Source: Corynebacterium sp. Marseille-P3884
GTDB lineage: Bacteria; Actinomycetota; Actinomycetes; Mycobacteriales; Mycobacteriaceae
NCBI RefSeq assembly: GCF_017942225.1
Contig: NZ_JAGKSD010000006.1
Coordinates: forward strand, 100,100-164,099
Length of the DNA stretch: 64,000 nucleotides
Reading direction: 5' to 3'
This document shows positions 19,558 to 29,643 of this stretch, piece after piece. The notes below the pieces were generated by a model, which worked only from the letters and a program-made list of their open reading frames with translations, ran no database searches and was not told the origin of the DNA. A program made the position numbers and the translations under genes. Positions within the stretch are counted from its first letter, which is position 1; the number at the start of each line of letters is the position of its first letter.

Positions 19558-20478
19558 TTAGCCCTTCACAGCGCCGGCGGCGACACCCTCGATAATGTGC
19601 TTCTGCGCCGAGACGTAGAAGATGATGATCGGGGTGATCGCCAGCACCAGCATCGCCATCATGGCGCCCAAGTCGCGGTCGCCCTGCGAGCCGATGAACT
19701 GCTGGATCACGACCGGGATGGTGCGGTACGGGGTGGACAGGCCGATCACGAGGTACGGCAGGAGGTAATCATTCCAGATCCACATCGCGTTCAGAATCGC
19801 CACGGTGATGGCGGTCGGCTTCAGCATGGGCAGCACGACGCGGAAGAAGGTGGTCAGCGGGGAGCAGCCGTCGATATGCGCGGCTTCTTCGATCTCCAGC
19901 GGGATGGATTTGATGAAGCCGGAGAACATGAACACACTCAACCCGGAGCCGAATCCGAGGTAGAGCACGATCATGCCGAGCGGATTAGCCAAGCTGAGGC
20001 GGTCGGCAATGACCACGGTCGGGAACATGACCATCTGGAACGGGATGACCATGGAGAACACGAATGCGTAGTAGAGCGCGCTCGTCCACCAGGTCTTGAC
20101 GCGGGTGATGTAGTAGGCGGTCATCGCGGAGAAGAACACGACGGCGACAACGGAGCTGATCGTGATCACGAACGACCACACGATCGCCCACCCGAAACCT
20201 TCGCCTTGCACGCCGGTGACATAGTTCGTCAGCCCGGCCCACAGTTCACCCGTCGGCAGCGCGAACGGGTTGGTGGAGATGGCGAAGCGATCCTTGAACG
20301 AGTTCAACAGAATGAACGCGATCGGCCCGAGGAACACGATGGTGAGAAACACCAGCACCGCGTAGATGAGGACCTTGGAGCCGCCCGACACGGTCGATTC
20401 GTCCCCGGCCTTTTTCTTTTTGCTTATCGACGGCACGTTCCGGTCCGCCTTCTTATCCGCTTTGATACTCGTAGTCAT
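19558..20478 (-). CDS. Carbohydrate ABC transporter permease, MalG type
   Basis: 306 residues, six membrane helices. The cytoplasmic EAA loop that contacts the ATPase is visible as EIEEAAHIDGCSPLTTFFRVVLPMLKP. The N-terminal ~35 residues are charged and Lys rich (SISKKKKAG), longer than in most MalG proteins. It forms a heterodimer with the preceding permease; the two genes are separated by 3 bases. Substrate is not deducible, but the family imports oligosaccharides, glycosides or glycerol-phosphates. Confidence 0.9.
   Translation of the reverse strand: MTTSIKADKKADRNVPSISKKKKAGDESTVSGGSKVLIYAVLVFLTIVFLGPIAFILLNSFKDRFAISTNPFALPTGELWAGLTNYVTGVQGEGFGWAIVWSFVITISSVVAVVFFSAMTAYYITRVKTWWTSALYYAFVFSMVIPFQMVMFPTVVIADRLSLANPLGMIVLYLGFGSGLSVFMFSGFIKSIPLEIEEAAHIDGCSPLTTFFRVVLPMLKPTAITVAILNAMWIWNDYLLPYLVIGLSTPYRTIPVVIQQFIGSQGDRDLGAMMAMLVLAITPIIIFYVSAQKHIIEGVAAGAVKG
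20422..20432 (-). repeat. 11-mer CGTCGATAAGC
   Basis: Exact copy in the 5' part of the MalG-type permease gene, read as SIS rather than LID. Confidence 0.95.
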
Positions 20479-20481
20479 GGT

Positions 20482-21327
20482 TTATGCCTCCACTTCCCTG
20501 CTGCGGGTGGCACGCAGCTGGAACATAGCGATGGCGACGACAACGACGACGAAGATGACTGCCTTCGCCTGGCCGACGCCCTCGGCGCCCACTCGGTTGA
20601 ACATGGTCTTGACGATGTTGAGGGCGACCATTTCGGTCTGTCCGCCGGGAGCGCCGTCGGTGAGCGCCAGGTTCTGGTCGTAGACCTTGAACGTGTTCGA
20701 CAGCGTCAAAAACAGGCAGATGGTGATCGACGGCATCATCAGCGGAATGGTCACATGCCGCAGCTGTTGCCACTTGGACACACCGTCGATCTCTGCGGCC
20801 TCGATGAGCTCCGGCGGAACGTTCTGCAGGCCGGCGATGTAGATGATCATCATGTAGCCGATGAGCTGCCAGTTCATCAGCATGATGAGGCCCGCGTAGC
20901 CGAAGCGCCAGTCGGCGGAGATCGTGGTCTCGTAATTAGCCAGCACGGCATTGATCATCGACTGCCAGGTGTAGCCCAGCACGATGCCGCCGATCAGGTT
21001 CGGCATGAAGAAGACCGTGCGGAAGAAGTTGGTGCCGCGCAGTTTACGGGTCAAGATCCACGCGATGGCGAATGCGATGACGTTGACGGTGATGATGGAC
21101 ACCACCGCGACAAGGATCGTGAACAGCAGCGCGGAGACGAAGCCTTCGCGCTCGCTGAACACGCGGGCGTAGTTGTCCAAACCGACCCAGGTGGCGTCGG
21201 TAATGGTGGTGAATTTAGTGAACGATAGTGCCGTACCGACGATGAACGGCACGAAGAACGCGATGCCGAATGCGAGGAGCGTCGGCAGCACGAAGATCGG
21301 GAAATATTTCTTCAGTGTCTGTTGCAT
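20482..21327 (-). CDS. Carbohydrate ABC transporter permease, MalF type
   Basis: 281 residues with six membrane helices and the EAA motif LIEAAEIDGVSKWQQLRHVTIPLMMPS. The short N terminus (QQTLKKYFPIFVLPTLLAFG) lacks the extra helices of enteric MalF, as in most CUT1 permeases. It follows the binding-protein gene after 30 bases and precedes the MalG-type gene. Confidence 0.9.
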   Translation of the reverse strand: MQQTLKKYFPIFVLPTLLAFGIAFFVPFIVGTALSFTKFTTITDATWVGLDNYARVFSEREGFVSALLFTILVAVVSIITVNVIAFAIAWILTRKLRGTNFFRTVFFMPNLIGGIVLGYTWQSMINAVLANYETTISADWRFGYAGLIMLMNWQLIGYMMIIYIAGLQNVPPELIEAAEIDGVSKWQQLRHVTIPLMMPSITICLFLTLSNTFKVYDQNLALTDGAPGGQTEMVALNIVKTMFNRVGAEGVGQAKAVIFVVVVVAIAMFQLRATRSREVEA

Positions 21328-21357
21328 GATGTGATCCTGTGGTTGCTCCCGGCCCGC

Positions 21358-22701
21358 CTAATCCAACAGCGCGATCTGGTTGGCCATCTCGTAGTTCCAG
21401 TCTTCCTTGAGCTTGTTCACCAAGTCCTGCCACGTGAGATTTCCGTTGGCGTACTGGGCGAGGTTCTGCCCGTAGAGGTCACGGAACTGCTGGTTCGGGG
21501 TGTACTGGAAGTCCCACGGAAGCGCTTCTGTCTCAGTGTCGTTGAGCGCTTCCTGCACTTGGCGCGCCAGCGGGTCGTCCGGGACGTCGTCGACGCCGTA
21601 GTTCTCGAACGGGGCGATGAAACCGAGGTCGTTGACAACGAGTTCTTTGCCCCGCTCGGACAGGAAGAGCCACTTCAGGAAGTCCCTTGTTGCCTGCTGG
21701 TCTTCCTCGCTGGCTTTGTTGTTGACCGACAGGAAGTTCTCGGTGCCGACGTTGATACCGACGTTCTCCTCGTTCGGCAGCCCCATATACATCGGCATGA
21801 ACTTGACCTTGTCTTCCTTGACCACGTTGCCGCCCTCACCGGAGATCTGACCCCAGGCCCAGTTTCCGTTTTGCACCATGGCTGCTTTGCCAGTGGCGAA
21901 TTCAGCCATGGCGTCGGACACGGCACGCGCAGATGCCAAGCTCGGCTTCACCGTGGAATTCTGCAGATAAAGGTCGAAGAGGTTGTGGTAGTTCTCCCCG
22001 TAGGTGAACTCCACATCGGCCATATCGGAGAAGTCCTGAATGTCGCGGTCGACGATCTCATAATGGAGGGGACCATTCATGAGGTGGTTGGTCCAGCGCC
22101 ATTCCTCACCGGCACCGAGCGATGTCGCGGCGAATACGCCCTCGATGCCTAATTCATCTTTGCGGGCCTGCATGTCCTCAGCGACGGCCTTCAAGTCGTC
22201 GAAGGAGTTGAGCTCCTCCATGGATCCAACCTTCGCGTCCGGCAGCGCGAAGTAGGCGTCCATGATCTCTTCGTTGTAGAGAATGCCGAAGCCCTCCATG
22301 GCAAAGGGAATGCCCACTACTTGGTCATTCGCATTGGTGATCGGCTGAGCGTCGTCCTGCAGAGCCTGGGTGATCTCGTAGTCGGACATGTCGGCCAAGT
22401 AGTCCTTCCAGATGCCGTAGCCTTCTTGGCCGTTGATCTGGAACAACGTTGGCGCGTTGGACTTGGCCATCTCGGCCTTGAGAGTCTGCATGTAGGAACC
22501 AGATGCGGCGGTGACCACTTTGACCGGAACGCCGGTCTGGGCGGTGTACTCTTCCGCGATCTGCTCGAACTGCTCCGCCTGCTCCGGTTTGAAGTTCAGG
22601 TAGTACACGTTCGGGCCGTTGTTCTGCCCGCACGCGGTGAGCAGCGACGCGCTCAACCCGACAGCGGCGACGGCCGCTAGCGCTCGGGTGGTCGGTTGCA
22701 T
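21358..22701 (-). CDS. Extracellular solute-binding lipoprotein, CUT1 sugar family
   Basis: 447 residues. It has a lipoprotein signal with lipobox LTAC (Cys24), so it is anchored outside the membrane. The mature part begins GQNNGPNVYYLNFKPEQAEQF and has the periplasmic-binding-protein layout with aromatic residues (EWRWTNHLMNGPLHYE, GNWAWGQISGEGG) that could stack on sugar rings. ATG 22701 is preceded by GAGG seven bases upstream; an earlier in-frame start lacks a ribosome site. It is the ligand receptor for the two permeases downstream. Confidence 0.9.
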   Translation of the reverse strand: MQPTTRALAAVAAVGLSASLLTACGQNNGPNVYYLNFKPEQAEQFEQIAEEYTAQTGVPVKVVTAASGSYMQTLKAEMAKSNAPTLFQINGQEGYGIWKDYLADMSDYEITQALQDDAQPITNANDQVVGIPFAMEGFGILYNEEIMDAYFALPDAKVGSMEELNSFDDLKAVAEDMQARKDELGIEGVFAATSLGAGEEWRWTNHLMNGPLHYEIVDRDIQDFSDMADVEFTYGENYHNLFDLYLQNSTVKPSLASARAVSDAMAEFATGKAAMVQNGNWAWGQISGEGGNVVKEDKVKFMPMYMGLPNEENVGINVGTENFLSVNNKASEEDQQATRDFLKWLFLSERGKELVVNDLGFIAPFENYGVDDVPDDPLARQVQEALNDTETEALPWDFQYTPNQQFRDLYGQNLAQYANGNLTWQDLVNKLKEDWNYEMANQIALLD

Positions 22702-22740
22702 GGGGTGTACCTCAATCATTGTTCTAGGGGGTGTGGGAAT

Positions 22741-24030
22741 TCAGGGGCTACCGGATATATCGGGATTGTCGGCGGTGTAGATCCGCGCCTCATCGGGCCG
22801 CTCAGGCAAGATGGTGCGGAAATAGGATTCGGCGGCTTCTTCGAGGCGGACATAGCGTGACTCGTTCTCCGAGACGAACCAGCGGTGGTCGAGGATCTCG
22901 TGGAACACCTGAGCGGGCTCGAGCTTGGCTCGCAGAGCGGGCGGGGTGAGCGCCACGATCGGTTCGTACCGGTTCACCAACCAGTCCAGAGCGACGTCCT
23001 CGAGGGAAATGTCACCGTCGTAGTGGAGTGCCCGGTAGACCTCCATTTCACCCAGCAGACGCTGCGCCTGGCGGTCCTGGACATCGAGTCCGGTGAGCTG
23101 CTTGAGCTTGCGGCGGTTAAAGCCGGTGGAAAACACGGCGGGCTCAATGCTCACGCGGTACACATCGACGTTTTCACCGGTGGGATTACCGTCGGAATCC
23201 ACACCGGGCCGGGTGCCGTGGCTGATCTCCGTTTCACCGATATCGAAGCCCAGAGCTTGGATCTTCTCGATGTGCTCGGCGATCTGTCCGAACGCGTCGC
23301 CCTCGACGACCAGCTCGTCGGTCATCAGGCCCCACAGTTCGTGGTAGGTCGCATCAACGGCATTGCCGAGGGCGATGACGTCCACGGAGGCGTCGATAAG
23401 CCCGCCTGCTTGAAGGTCCATGAGTTCGCCGATGATGTTGACGCGGGCGAGCTCGACGTCGTAAAGCCTGCGCCCTTGGGACAAGGGGGCGTGGAACTCA
23501 CCCGTCTCCGCGTCGACAAGGTACGCGGAGAATTCGTCGGCGTCTCGGCGGAACAACGTGTTAGACAGCGACACGTCGCCCCAATAGAAATTCAGCAGGT
23601 GGAGGCGTACAAGCAGAACGGCGAGCGCGCGGATGAGCTTATTGACCGTCTCCGGGCCGAGCGCGCGGCTGAACACGTCGCGGTACGGCAGGGAGAACTC
23701 CAAGTGCTCAGTGACCAGGCACGGAGTGAGCTCCTCGTCGCGTGCGTCGTCGGTGCGGTGCGCGATCACTGCGACCGGCTTCACGCACGGAATGTCGAGA
23801 TCCCGGAGCTTCTTCAACGTCCGGTACTCGTGATAAGCGACGGACTCGCCGATCTCCTTGATCGCTAGCGCCAATCCGCCTGCTGAAATGAGCCGCACCG
23901 TGTGGCGCGAAATACCGCGCGGGTACGCCGCGAGCAGCTCTTCAGGCCAGTCCGCGAGAGGAACAGCCCACGGCAAGCCAAGCAGAACTTGTGCATACGC
24001 CGGCGACTGGACGCTCATTTTCTCGGACAT
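22741..24030 (-). CDS. DUF4032 protein with Kdo/WaaP kinase-like fold
   Basis: 429 residues. The N-terminal half resembles a protein-kinase fold: LALAIKEIGESVAYHEYRTLKKL (possible catalytic Lys and Glu), NFYWGDVSLSNTLFRRDADEFSAYLVDAE (WGDxxxxN catalytic loop and a DxE metal site, about residues 150-175). The C-terminal half is the DUF4032 region. It is cytoplasmic, with no membrane segment. ATG 24030 has GAGGTGA upstream. It lies between the ATPase and the binding protein of a sugar importer, suggesting it modifies a sugar, lipid-linked glycan or a transporter part; its real substrate is unknown. Confidence 0.78.
   Translation of the reverse strand: MSEKMSVQSPAYAQVLLGLPWAVPLADWPEELLAAYPRGISRHTVRLISAGGLALAIKEIGESVAYHEYRTLKKLRDLDIPCVKPVAVIAHRTDDARDEELTPCLVTEHLEFSLPYRDVFSRALGPETVNKLIRALAVLLVRLHLLNFYWGDVSLSNTLFRRDADEFSAYLVDAETGEFHAPLSQGRRLYDVELARVNIIGELMDLQAGGLIDASVDVIALGNAVDATYHELWGLMTDELVVEGDAFGQIAEHIEKIQALGFDIGETEISHGTRPGVDSDGNPTGENVDVYRVSIEPAVFSTGFNRRKLKQLTGLDVQDRQAQRLLGEMEVYRALHYDGDISLEDVALDWLVNRYEPIVALTPPALRAKLEPAQVFHEILDHRWFVSENESRYVRLEEAAESYFRTILPERPDEARIYTADNPDISGSP
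23391..23401 (+). repeat. 11-mer CGTCGATAAGC
   Basis: Exact copy in the DUF4032 gene (LIDA). Confidence 0.95.
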
Positions 24031-24062
24031 GGACTGCTCACCTCACGGCGCGCGGCAGGCGC

Positions 24063-25181
24063 CTAGATCCTCTTTCCGGTCGCCTTGGAGAACACGTGGA
24101 GTCCGCCCTCGTTGACAGCGACGTGGATGATGTCGCCGCCCTTGATGCCGGACATCGGTGCCACGCGCACGACGATCTTGCCCGCTACGGAATCGTCGGT
24201 GCCCTCTTCGCGCCACTCGCCGCCCACGAGGTGGCCGTAGATATAGGAATCGGAGCCGAGCTCCTCCGTGAAGTCGACCTCGATGGGAACGGTGTGCTCG
24301 GTGCTCTCCGGCACGACGGTGAGCGCCTCCGGGCGGAAGCCGAGGATGACCTGGCCGTTGTCTTCCGGAGTCAGGGCCTGGACATGCTCGGGCGCGAGCG
24401 GAATCGACGCACCGCCGAGCTTGGCCACATTGCCCTCGACGTTGAAGGTGGACAGGTTCATTGCCGGCGAACCGATGAAGCCGGCGACGAAGACGTTATC
24501 CGGGTGTTCGTAGAGTTCGCGCGGGGTGCCCACCTGCTGCAGCACGCCGAAGTTGAGCACGGCGATACGGTCGCCCATCGTGAGCGCCTCAGTCTGGTCG
24601 TGCGTGACGTAGATCGTGGTGACGCCCATCCGGCGCTGCAAGCTGGCGATCTGTGTGCGGGTCTGCACACGCAGCTTGGCGTCCAGGTTGGACAGCGGCT
24701 CGTCCATGAGGAAGACCTGCGGTTCGCGCACGATCGCACGGCCCATGGCCACACGCTGGCGCTGACCGCCCGAAAGGGCCTTCGGCTTGCGGTCCAGGTA
24801 CTCCGTCAGATCGAGGGTCTTCGCGGCTTCCTCGACACGGCGATCGATATCGCTCTTGTCCATGCCCGCAATCTTGAGGGCAAAGCCCATGTTCTCGCGC
24901 ACGGTCATGTGCGGGTACAGCGCATAGTTCTGGAAGACCATCGCGATATCGCGGTCCTTCGGGGACTCGTGCGTGACATCGCGGTCGCCGATCAGGATAC
25001 GGCCCTCATTCGTTTCCTCCAGGCCCGCGAGCATGCGCAACGCGGTGGACTTGCCGGAACCAGAGGGGCCGACGAGAACGAGGAACTCACCGTCTGCAAT
25101 TTCAAGATCAAGCTTATCGACGCTCGGTTTAACCGCCTTCGGATAAATCCTCGTCGCCTTGTCGTAGGTCACTGTGGCCAT
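24063..25181 (-). CDS. Sugar ABC transporter ATPase (UgpC/MsmK-like)
   Basis: 372 residues. Walker A GPSGSGKST (residues 38-46), the signature LSGGQRQRVAMGRAI, Walker B VFLMDEPLSNLD, and a C-terminal OB/MalK regulatory domain with ILGFRPEALTV. It powers CUT1 importers; such ATPases can serve several transporters in Actinobacteria. ATG 25181 has GAGGAG at good spacing. It is the first gene of the operon behind a palindromic operator candidate. Confidence 0.93.
   Translation of the reverse strand: MATVTYDKATRIYPKAVKPSVDKLDLEIADGEFLVLVGPSGSGKSTALRMLAGLEETNEGRILIGDRDVTHESPKDRDIAMVFQNYALYPHMTVRENMGFALKIAGMDKSDIDRRVEEAAKTLDLTEYLDRKPKALSGGQRQRVAMGRAIVREPQVFLMDEPLSNLDAKLRVQTRTQIASLQRRMGVTTIYVTHDQTEALTMGDRIAVLNFGVLQQVGTPRELYEHPDNVFVAGFIGSPAMNLSTFNVEGNVAKLGGASIPLAPEHVQALTPEDNGQVILGFRPEALTVVPESTEHTVPIEVDFTEELGSDSYIYGHLVGGEWREEGTDDSVAGKIVVRVAPMSGIKGGDIIHVAVNEGGLHVFSKATGKRI
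25112..25122 (-). repeat. 11-mer CGTCGATAAGC
   Basis: Exact copy in the sugar ATPase gene, read as VDK. Confidence 0.95.
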
Positions 25182-25230
25182 GTGCTTCTCCTCTTCCGGC
25201 GGGCGCGAACCGCCACCGGTCATCCATATT

Positions 25231-25246
25231 TCAAACCTTAGTTTGA
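25231..25246 (-). promoter_or_regulatory. Candidate operator for the sugar ABC operon
   Basis: TCAAACCTTAGTTTGA has perfect 6-bp arms around CTTA and lies 50 bases upstream of the ATPase gene, overlapping a plausible promoter. LacI- or other repressor-type operators are expected at such a place; no regulator gene is adjacent. Confidence 0.5.
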
Positions 25247-25329
25247 CCCTAACACCAGCTGGCCTGCACTAAGTAGCTCACCTGCTCAAAGGTTTGTGCC
25301 CTTTTCCCCCCGCGTTTACTCTCGTGGAC

Positions 25330-26781
25330 ATGACATCGCATCGTGTTAGCGTGATTGACCTGTTCAGCATCGGCATCGGCCCGTCGTCCTCGCACACCGT
25401 TGGCCCGATGCGCGCCAGCACCGCATTCGTGGAGAAACTCGGCCAGCTCCCCTCGGAAGTTCACATTGAACTGCGCGGTTCTCTCGCCGCCACCGGTGTC
25501 GGCCACGGCACCGACCGCGCCGTCCTCCTCGGCCTGGTGGGCTACACTCCCCTGACTACCGACCAGACCGTCGAGCCTGTCCCGGGAACACCGATTCCCG
25601 CGAAAGGCACCATCTCGGGCCCCGACGGTACTGTCACCTACGAGCTCACCTTCAACCCGAAGCCCGTCGCCGAACACCCCAATTGCCTCATCTTCGACGC
25701 ATGGGCCGCTGACGGCACCCGCCTGGCCAGCCGCACCGAGTACTACTCCGTGGGCGGCGGCTTCATCATGGACCGCGCCGAGATGAACGAAGCCACCTCC
25801 GAAGGAGCCAGCACCGGCATCGCCGCTGCTACCGCAGTCGCTGAGGCGGAGGCTGAAGAGGCAGCTGGATCCGGGGCAGCTGACTTAGACGACGGCACAT
25901 ACGCTTATGATTCCTCCGCGGACCTCTTGGCTGTCTGCGACGACACCGGTCTGAGCATCGCCGAGGTCATGGCCCACAACGAAACCATCCAGCGCGGCGT
26001 GACCGAGTACACCACCCACTTGGACGAGGTCTGGTCCGTGATGCAGGAATGCGTGAAAAACGGCATCACCACCGACGGCTCCCTACCCGGCGGCCTCAAC
26101 GTCCGCCGTCGCGCCCCGCGCATGCACGCGATGCTCACCAGTGAGCAGCAGCGCCACAACTCCGAGGGACTCGACGCGATGGAGTGGGTGAACCTCTACG
26201 CCTTGGCCGTCAACGAGGAGAATGCCGCCCACGGCCGCGTTGTCACTGCCCCGACCAACGGCGCCGCCGGCATCATTCCCGCCGTGATGCACTACTGCCG
26301 GGACTTCACCGCCGATTTCACCCCGGAGCGCGCCCGGGAATTCCTGCTCACTGCCGGTGCCGTCGGCGCGATCATCAAGACCAATGCCTCCATTTCCGGT
26401 GCCGAGGTCGGCTGCCAGGGCGAAGTCGGCTCCGCCTCCGCCATGGCCGCCGCAGGCATGTGCGCCATCCTCGGCGGCACACCTGCCCAGGTGGAAAACG
26501 CCGCGGAGATTGCCCTCGAGCACAACCTCGGACTCACCTGCGATCCAGTCGGCGGCCTTGTTCAGGTCCCATGCATCGAGCGCAATGCCATCGGTGCCGT
26601 CAAAGCCATCAACGCCGCCCGCCTCGCCAAATGGGGCGACGGCACCAATATCGTCTCCCTCGACGACGCCGTGGAGACCATGGCCGCCACCGGCCGCGAC
26701 ATGATGACCAAATACAAGGAGACCTCCGTCGGCGGCCTCGCCGTCCAGCTCGGATTCCCGGTGAATATCACCGAGTGCTAG
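25330..26781 (+). CDS. sdaA: L-serine ammonia-lyase, iron-sulfur type, single chain
   Basis: 483 residues. It deaminates L-serine to pyruvate. Both domains are fused: the beta domain with [18 protein letters not shown] near the start, and the alpha domain with [34 protein letters not shown] and the three Cys expected to hold the [4Fe-4S] cluster. Between them an Ala/Glu/Asp-rich stretch (about residues 170-200) looks like a variable linker. ATG 25330 comes about 8 bases after a -10-like TACTCT, so the message may be leaderless. Confidence 0.93.
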   Translation: MTSHRVSVIDLFSIGIGPSSSHTVGPMRASTAFVEKLGQLPSEVHIELRGSLAATGVGHGTDRAVLLGLVGYTPLTTDQTVEPVPGTPIPAKGTISGPDGTVTYELTFNPKPVAEHPNCLIFDAWAADGTRLASRTEYYSVGGGFIMDRAEMNEATSEGASTGIAAATAVAEAEAEEAAGSGAADLDDGTYAYDSSADLLAVCDDTGLSIAEVMAHNETIQRGVTEYTTHLDEVWSVMQECVKNGITTDGSLPGGLNVRRRAPRMHAMLTSEQQRHNSEGLDAMEWVNLYALAVNEENAAHGRVVTAPTNGAAGIIPAVMHYCRDFTADFTPERAREFLLTAGAVGAIIKTNASISGAEVGCQGEVGSASAMAAAGMCAILGGTPAQVENAAEIALEHNLGLTCDPVGGLVQVPCIERNAIGAVKAINAARLAKWGDGTNIVSLDDAVETMAATGRDMMTKYKETSVGGLAVQLGFPVNITEC

Positions 26782-26961
26782 CCCCACTATGAGGCTTGGT
26801 TGGGCGTCTCTGGGTGCAGGGTGGATTTGGATGACGTTGCTTCCATGTCAACCAAAACTGACCCGGGGAAACAGGTAGCCGATCCCCGGCGAGAAGAAAG
26901 AAGATCCACGCGGGAATCTGACCGCGGTCGGCGGCCGCCTCCCGGCCGGCGATCAAAACGC

Positions 26962-27003
26962 CGCTGGGGCCCAATAAAGGGCAGGCCCGATTGCCCCCTA
27001 GCG
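26962..27003 (-). terminator. Imperfect hairpin overlapping the hisS stop
   Basis: Arms CGCTGGGGCCCAAT (26962-26975) and ATTGCCCCCTAGCG (26990-27003) pair at 11 of 14 positions around a 14-base loop, overlapping the hisS stop. It may terminate convergent hisS or sdaA transcription. No U run is seen. Confidence 0.35.
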
Positions 27004-28323
27004 TTCCGTGACCTCTGGGGCGGTATCGTCCTCCGGGAGGAAGATGGCGTCAATGATCGCGCCGGTGTCGAGGGAGACAGTCTTCTGCGACTGGTTTTCG
27101 AGGTTCTTCACGGTGATCTCGCCGGCTTCGAGCTCGCGGTCGCCCAGGACGAGTGCGGTGTGGGCGCCGGAGCGGTCCGCACCCTTCATGGCGCCCTTGA
27201 GGCCGCGGCCGCCGTACGCCATGTCGGCGGAGATGCCGTTGAGGCGGAGTTCGTCGATAAGCTTGGCCATTTTCTTGGTCGCTTCGGGGCCAATTCCGAC
27301 GCCGTAAACCTGGACGCGCTGGTCGACCCCATCGAGGGTGACGCCTTCGGCTTCGAGGGCAAGGACAGCACGGTCGACACCGAGACCGAAGCCGATGCCG
27401 GACAGGTCTTGGCCGCCGATCTGGGCCATGAGGCCGTCGTAGCGGCCGCCGCCGCCGATGCCGGACTGTGCGCCGAGGCCGTCGTGGACGAATTCGAAGC
27501 AGGTCTTGGTGTAGTAGTCCAGGCCACGGACCATGCGCGGGTTGATCACGTACTCGATGCCGAGGTCGTCGAGGGAGCCGGTGACGGTCTCAAAGTGCTC
27601 GCGGCACTCGGCGTCTAAGTGGTCGAGCATCAGCGGAGCGTCGGCGGTCATCTCCTGGACCTCCGGACGCTTGTCGTCCAGTACGCGCAACGGGTTGATC
27701 TGGGCGCGGTGGCGGGTCTCTTCGTCCAGCGGCAGATCGAGGAGGAAGTCCTGGAGCTTCTGGCGGTAGGCCGGGCGGCAATTCCGGTCGCCGAGGCTGG
27801 TCAGCTCGAGACGGAAGCCGGTCAGGCCAATGGAGCGGTAGCAGCGGTCGGCGAGGGCGATGACCTCGACGTCGAGAAGCGGATCGTCGACGCCGATCGC
27901 CTCGACACCGACCTGCTGCAGCTGACGGTAGCGACCGGCCTGCGGGCGCTCGTAGCGGAAGAACGGGCCGTAGTAATTGAGTTTGACGGGCAGCTGGCCG
28001 CGATCGAGATTGTGCTCGATCACCGAACGCATGACACCTGCGGTGCCTTCTGGGCGCAGGGTGACGGAGCGGTCGCCGCGGTCGGCGAAGGTGTACATCT
28101 CCTTAGAGACGACATCGGTGGACTCCCCCACGCCGCGGGCAAAGAGGGTGGTGTCTTCGAAGACAGGCAGCTCAATGTGCTGGTACCCGGCGAGATGCGC
28201 CTGATTCACAAACTCGGAACGGACCGCGTGGAACGTGGCGGATGCCGGCGGAACATAATCCGGCACGCCCTTCGGCGCGGACAGGGGCTGGAACTTCTCG
28301 GCTTTCTGCTGGGTATCGCTCAC
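26998..28323 (-). CDS. hisS: Histidyl-tRNA synthetase
   Basis: 441 residues. The class II motif 2 region ([21 protein letters not shown]) and the two histidine-specific motifs ([13 protein letters not shown] and [12 protein letters not shown]) are present, with a C-terminal anticodon domain. The start is GTG at 28323. It starts 11 bases after the MBL hydrolase stop, the usual actinobacterial arrangement near rel. The 216 bases after it, before the sdaA end, hold no gene. Confidence 0.96.
   Translation of the reverse strand: MSDTQQKAEKFQPLSAPKGVPDYVPPASATFHAVRSEFVNQAHLAGYQHIELPVFEDTTLFARGVGESTDVVSKEMYTFADRGDRSVTLRPEGTAGVMRSVIEHNLDRGQLPVKLNYYGPFFRYERPQAGRYRQLQQVGVEAIGVDDPLLDVEVIALADRCYRSIGLTGFRLELTSLGDRNCRPAYRQKLQDFLLDLPLDEETRHRAQINPLRVLDDKRPEVQEMTADAPLMLDHLDAECREHFETVTGSLDDLGIEYVINPRMVRGLDYYTKTCFEFVHDGLGAQSGIGGGGRYDGLMAQIGGQDLSGIGFGLGVDRAVLALEAEGVTLDGVDQRVQVYGVGIGPEATKKMAKLIDELRLNGISADMAYGGRGLKGAMKGADRSGAHTALVLGDRELEAGEITVKNLENQSQKTVSLDTGAIIDAIFLPEDDTAPEVTER
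27252..27262 (+). repeat. 11-mer CGTCGATAAGC
   Basis: Exact copy in hisS (LIDE). Confidence 0.95.
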
Positions 28324-28334
28324 GCCGGTCGATC

Positions 28335-28988
28335 TTAGCGCGAACGGCCTGCGGCGCTGAGATACGGGTTTGTGGTGCGTTCTTGTGCCACTGTGGTCGC
28401 AGGCCCGTGGCCGGGCAGAACAGTGAGCTCATCGTCGAGATCCCACACGGGGCCGGCGAGTGTGCGGTCCATCGCGGCCGGGTCGCCCAAGGGAAGGTCC
28501 GTGCGGCCGATGGAACCGGCGAACAGCACGTCGCCGGCGAAGACGACTTGCTCGTCGGATGCAGCAATGAGCAGGCACGACCCCGGCGAGTGCCCCGGGG
28601 CGTGGACGATACGGAAGTCCATGCCCGCGAACGTCATGGTCTCCCCCGCTGTAAGGTGCCGCAGGTCCTCGGGTTGCTTCATGGAGTCGACCTCGAAGAT
28701 CCGACCGAAGTCGCCGGGCGCGCCCCACTGCGGATCGAGCATCACCTCATCGTCGGGGTGGATGTAGACAGGCACACCGAACTCGGCACAGTCACGGGTG
28801 TGGTCGATGTGGCCGTGGGTGAGCACGACGGCGACGAGCTCCGCACCCTCGTCTTCGACGATCTTCATGACCTGGGCGTGGGAGTCCTTGCCCGGGTCAA
28901 TGACGAAAGCCTCGGGCTTAGAGCCCGAGGCGGTGACGACGTACGTGTTGGTGCCGAACGGTCCTGCGGTGAATCCTGCGATCTGCAT
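28335..28988 (-). CDS. MBL-fold metallo-hydrolase (glyoxalase II-like)
   Basis: 217 residues. The metal-binding motif LTHGHIDHT (H58, H60, D62, H63) and later GHSPGSCLL and [10 protein letters not shown] give the second metal site. Such proteins hydrolyse thioesters or similar bonds, but the substrate is not readable. ATG 28988 is chosen where the conserved start [18 protein letters not shown] begins. It forms a pair with hisS. Confidence 0.88.
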   Translation of the reverse strand: MQIAGFTAGPFGTNTYVVTASGSKPEAFVIDPGKDSHAQVMKIVEDEGAELVAVVLTHGHIDHTRDCAEFGVPVYIHPDDEVMLDPQWGAPGDFGRIFEVDSMKQPEDLRHLTAGETMTFAGMDFRIVHAPGHSPGSCLLIAASDEQVVFAGDVLFAGSIGRTDLPLGDPAAMDRTLAGPVWDLDDELTVLPGHGPATTVAQERTTNPYLSAAGRSR

Positions 28989-29036
28989 GGCCGCCAGTCT
29001 AGACGGCCCGCGCGGATCAGCCGCTGGCCCCACTAA

Positions 29037-29534
29037 TTAAGAAAGTGCCTCCACGGCGGCATCGTAGTCGGGCTCATCGGCGATGTCGTCTACGAGATGA
29101 GTGTGGATGATCTTGTGGTCCGCATCGGTGACCACCACGGAACGCGCGAGCAGCCCCTTGATCGGCGAACCTTCCATGATGATGCCGTAGTCCTCACCGA
29201 AGGTGGAGCGGAACGCGGAGGCGCTGACGACATTGTCGATGCCCTCGGCACCGCAGAAACGCTGCTGCGCGAACGGCAGGTCCTTGGACACGCACAGGAC
29301 GACAGTGTTGTCGAGGCCCGCGGCGAGCTCGTTGAAGCGGCGCACGGACTGGGCGCACACGCCGGTGTCAATGGACGGGAAGATGTTCAGAACGATGCGC
29401 TTGCCAGCGAAATCAGCGTCGGTGACGGCATTCATGTCCCCGCCGACGAGCTCGAAGGACGGAAGCTTCTCGCCTACTGCGGGCAGATCGCCAGAGGTGG
29501 TGGTCGGTTCATTGCGGAAAGAAATGTCAGCCAT
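29037..29534 (-). CDS. tpx: Thiol peroxidase (atypical 2-Cys peroxiredoxin)
   Basis: 165 residues. The peroxidatic Cys60 sits in [12 protein letters not shown] and the resolving Cys94 in QRFCGAEGI. It reduces peroxides using thioredoxin. ATG 29534 matches the usual N terminus ([25 protein letters not shown]); a start a few codons upstream has no better ribosome site. It is divergent from the cyclophilin gene, with about 110 bases between. Confidence 0.94.
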   Translation of the reverse strand: MADISFRNEPTTTSGDLPAVGEKLPSFELVGGDMNAVTDADFAGKRIVLNIFPSIDTGVCAQSVRRFNELAAGLDNTVVLCVSKDLPFAQQRFCGAEGIDNVVSASAFRSTFGEDYGIIMEGSPIKGLLARSVVVTDADHKIIHTHLVDDIADEPDYDAAVEALS

Positions 29535-29643
29535 GGCGCCCAGCATAAATAAAGGCCGAGCCGCACGCACTGGCGTCCGCACAACGGCTGATACTGTAAT
29601 TACCCATCTGACCACTCACACCTACCGATGGAGGCCGAAGTCC

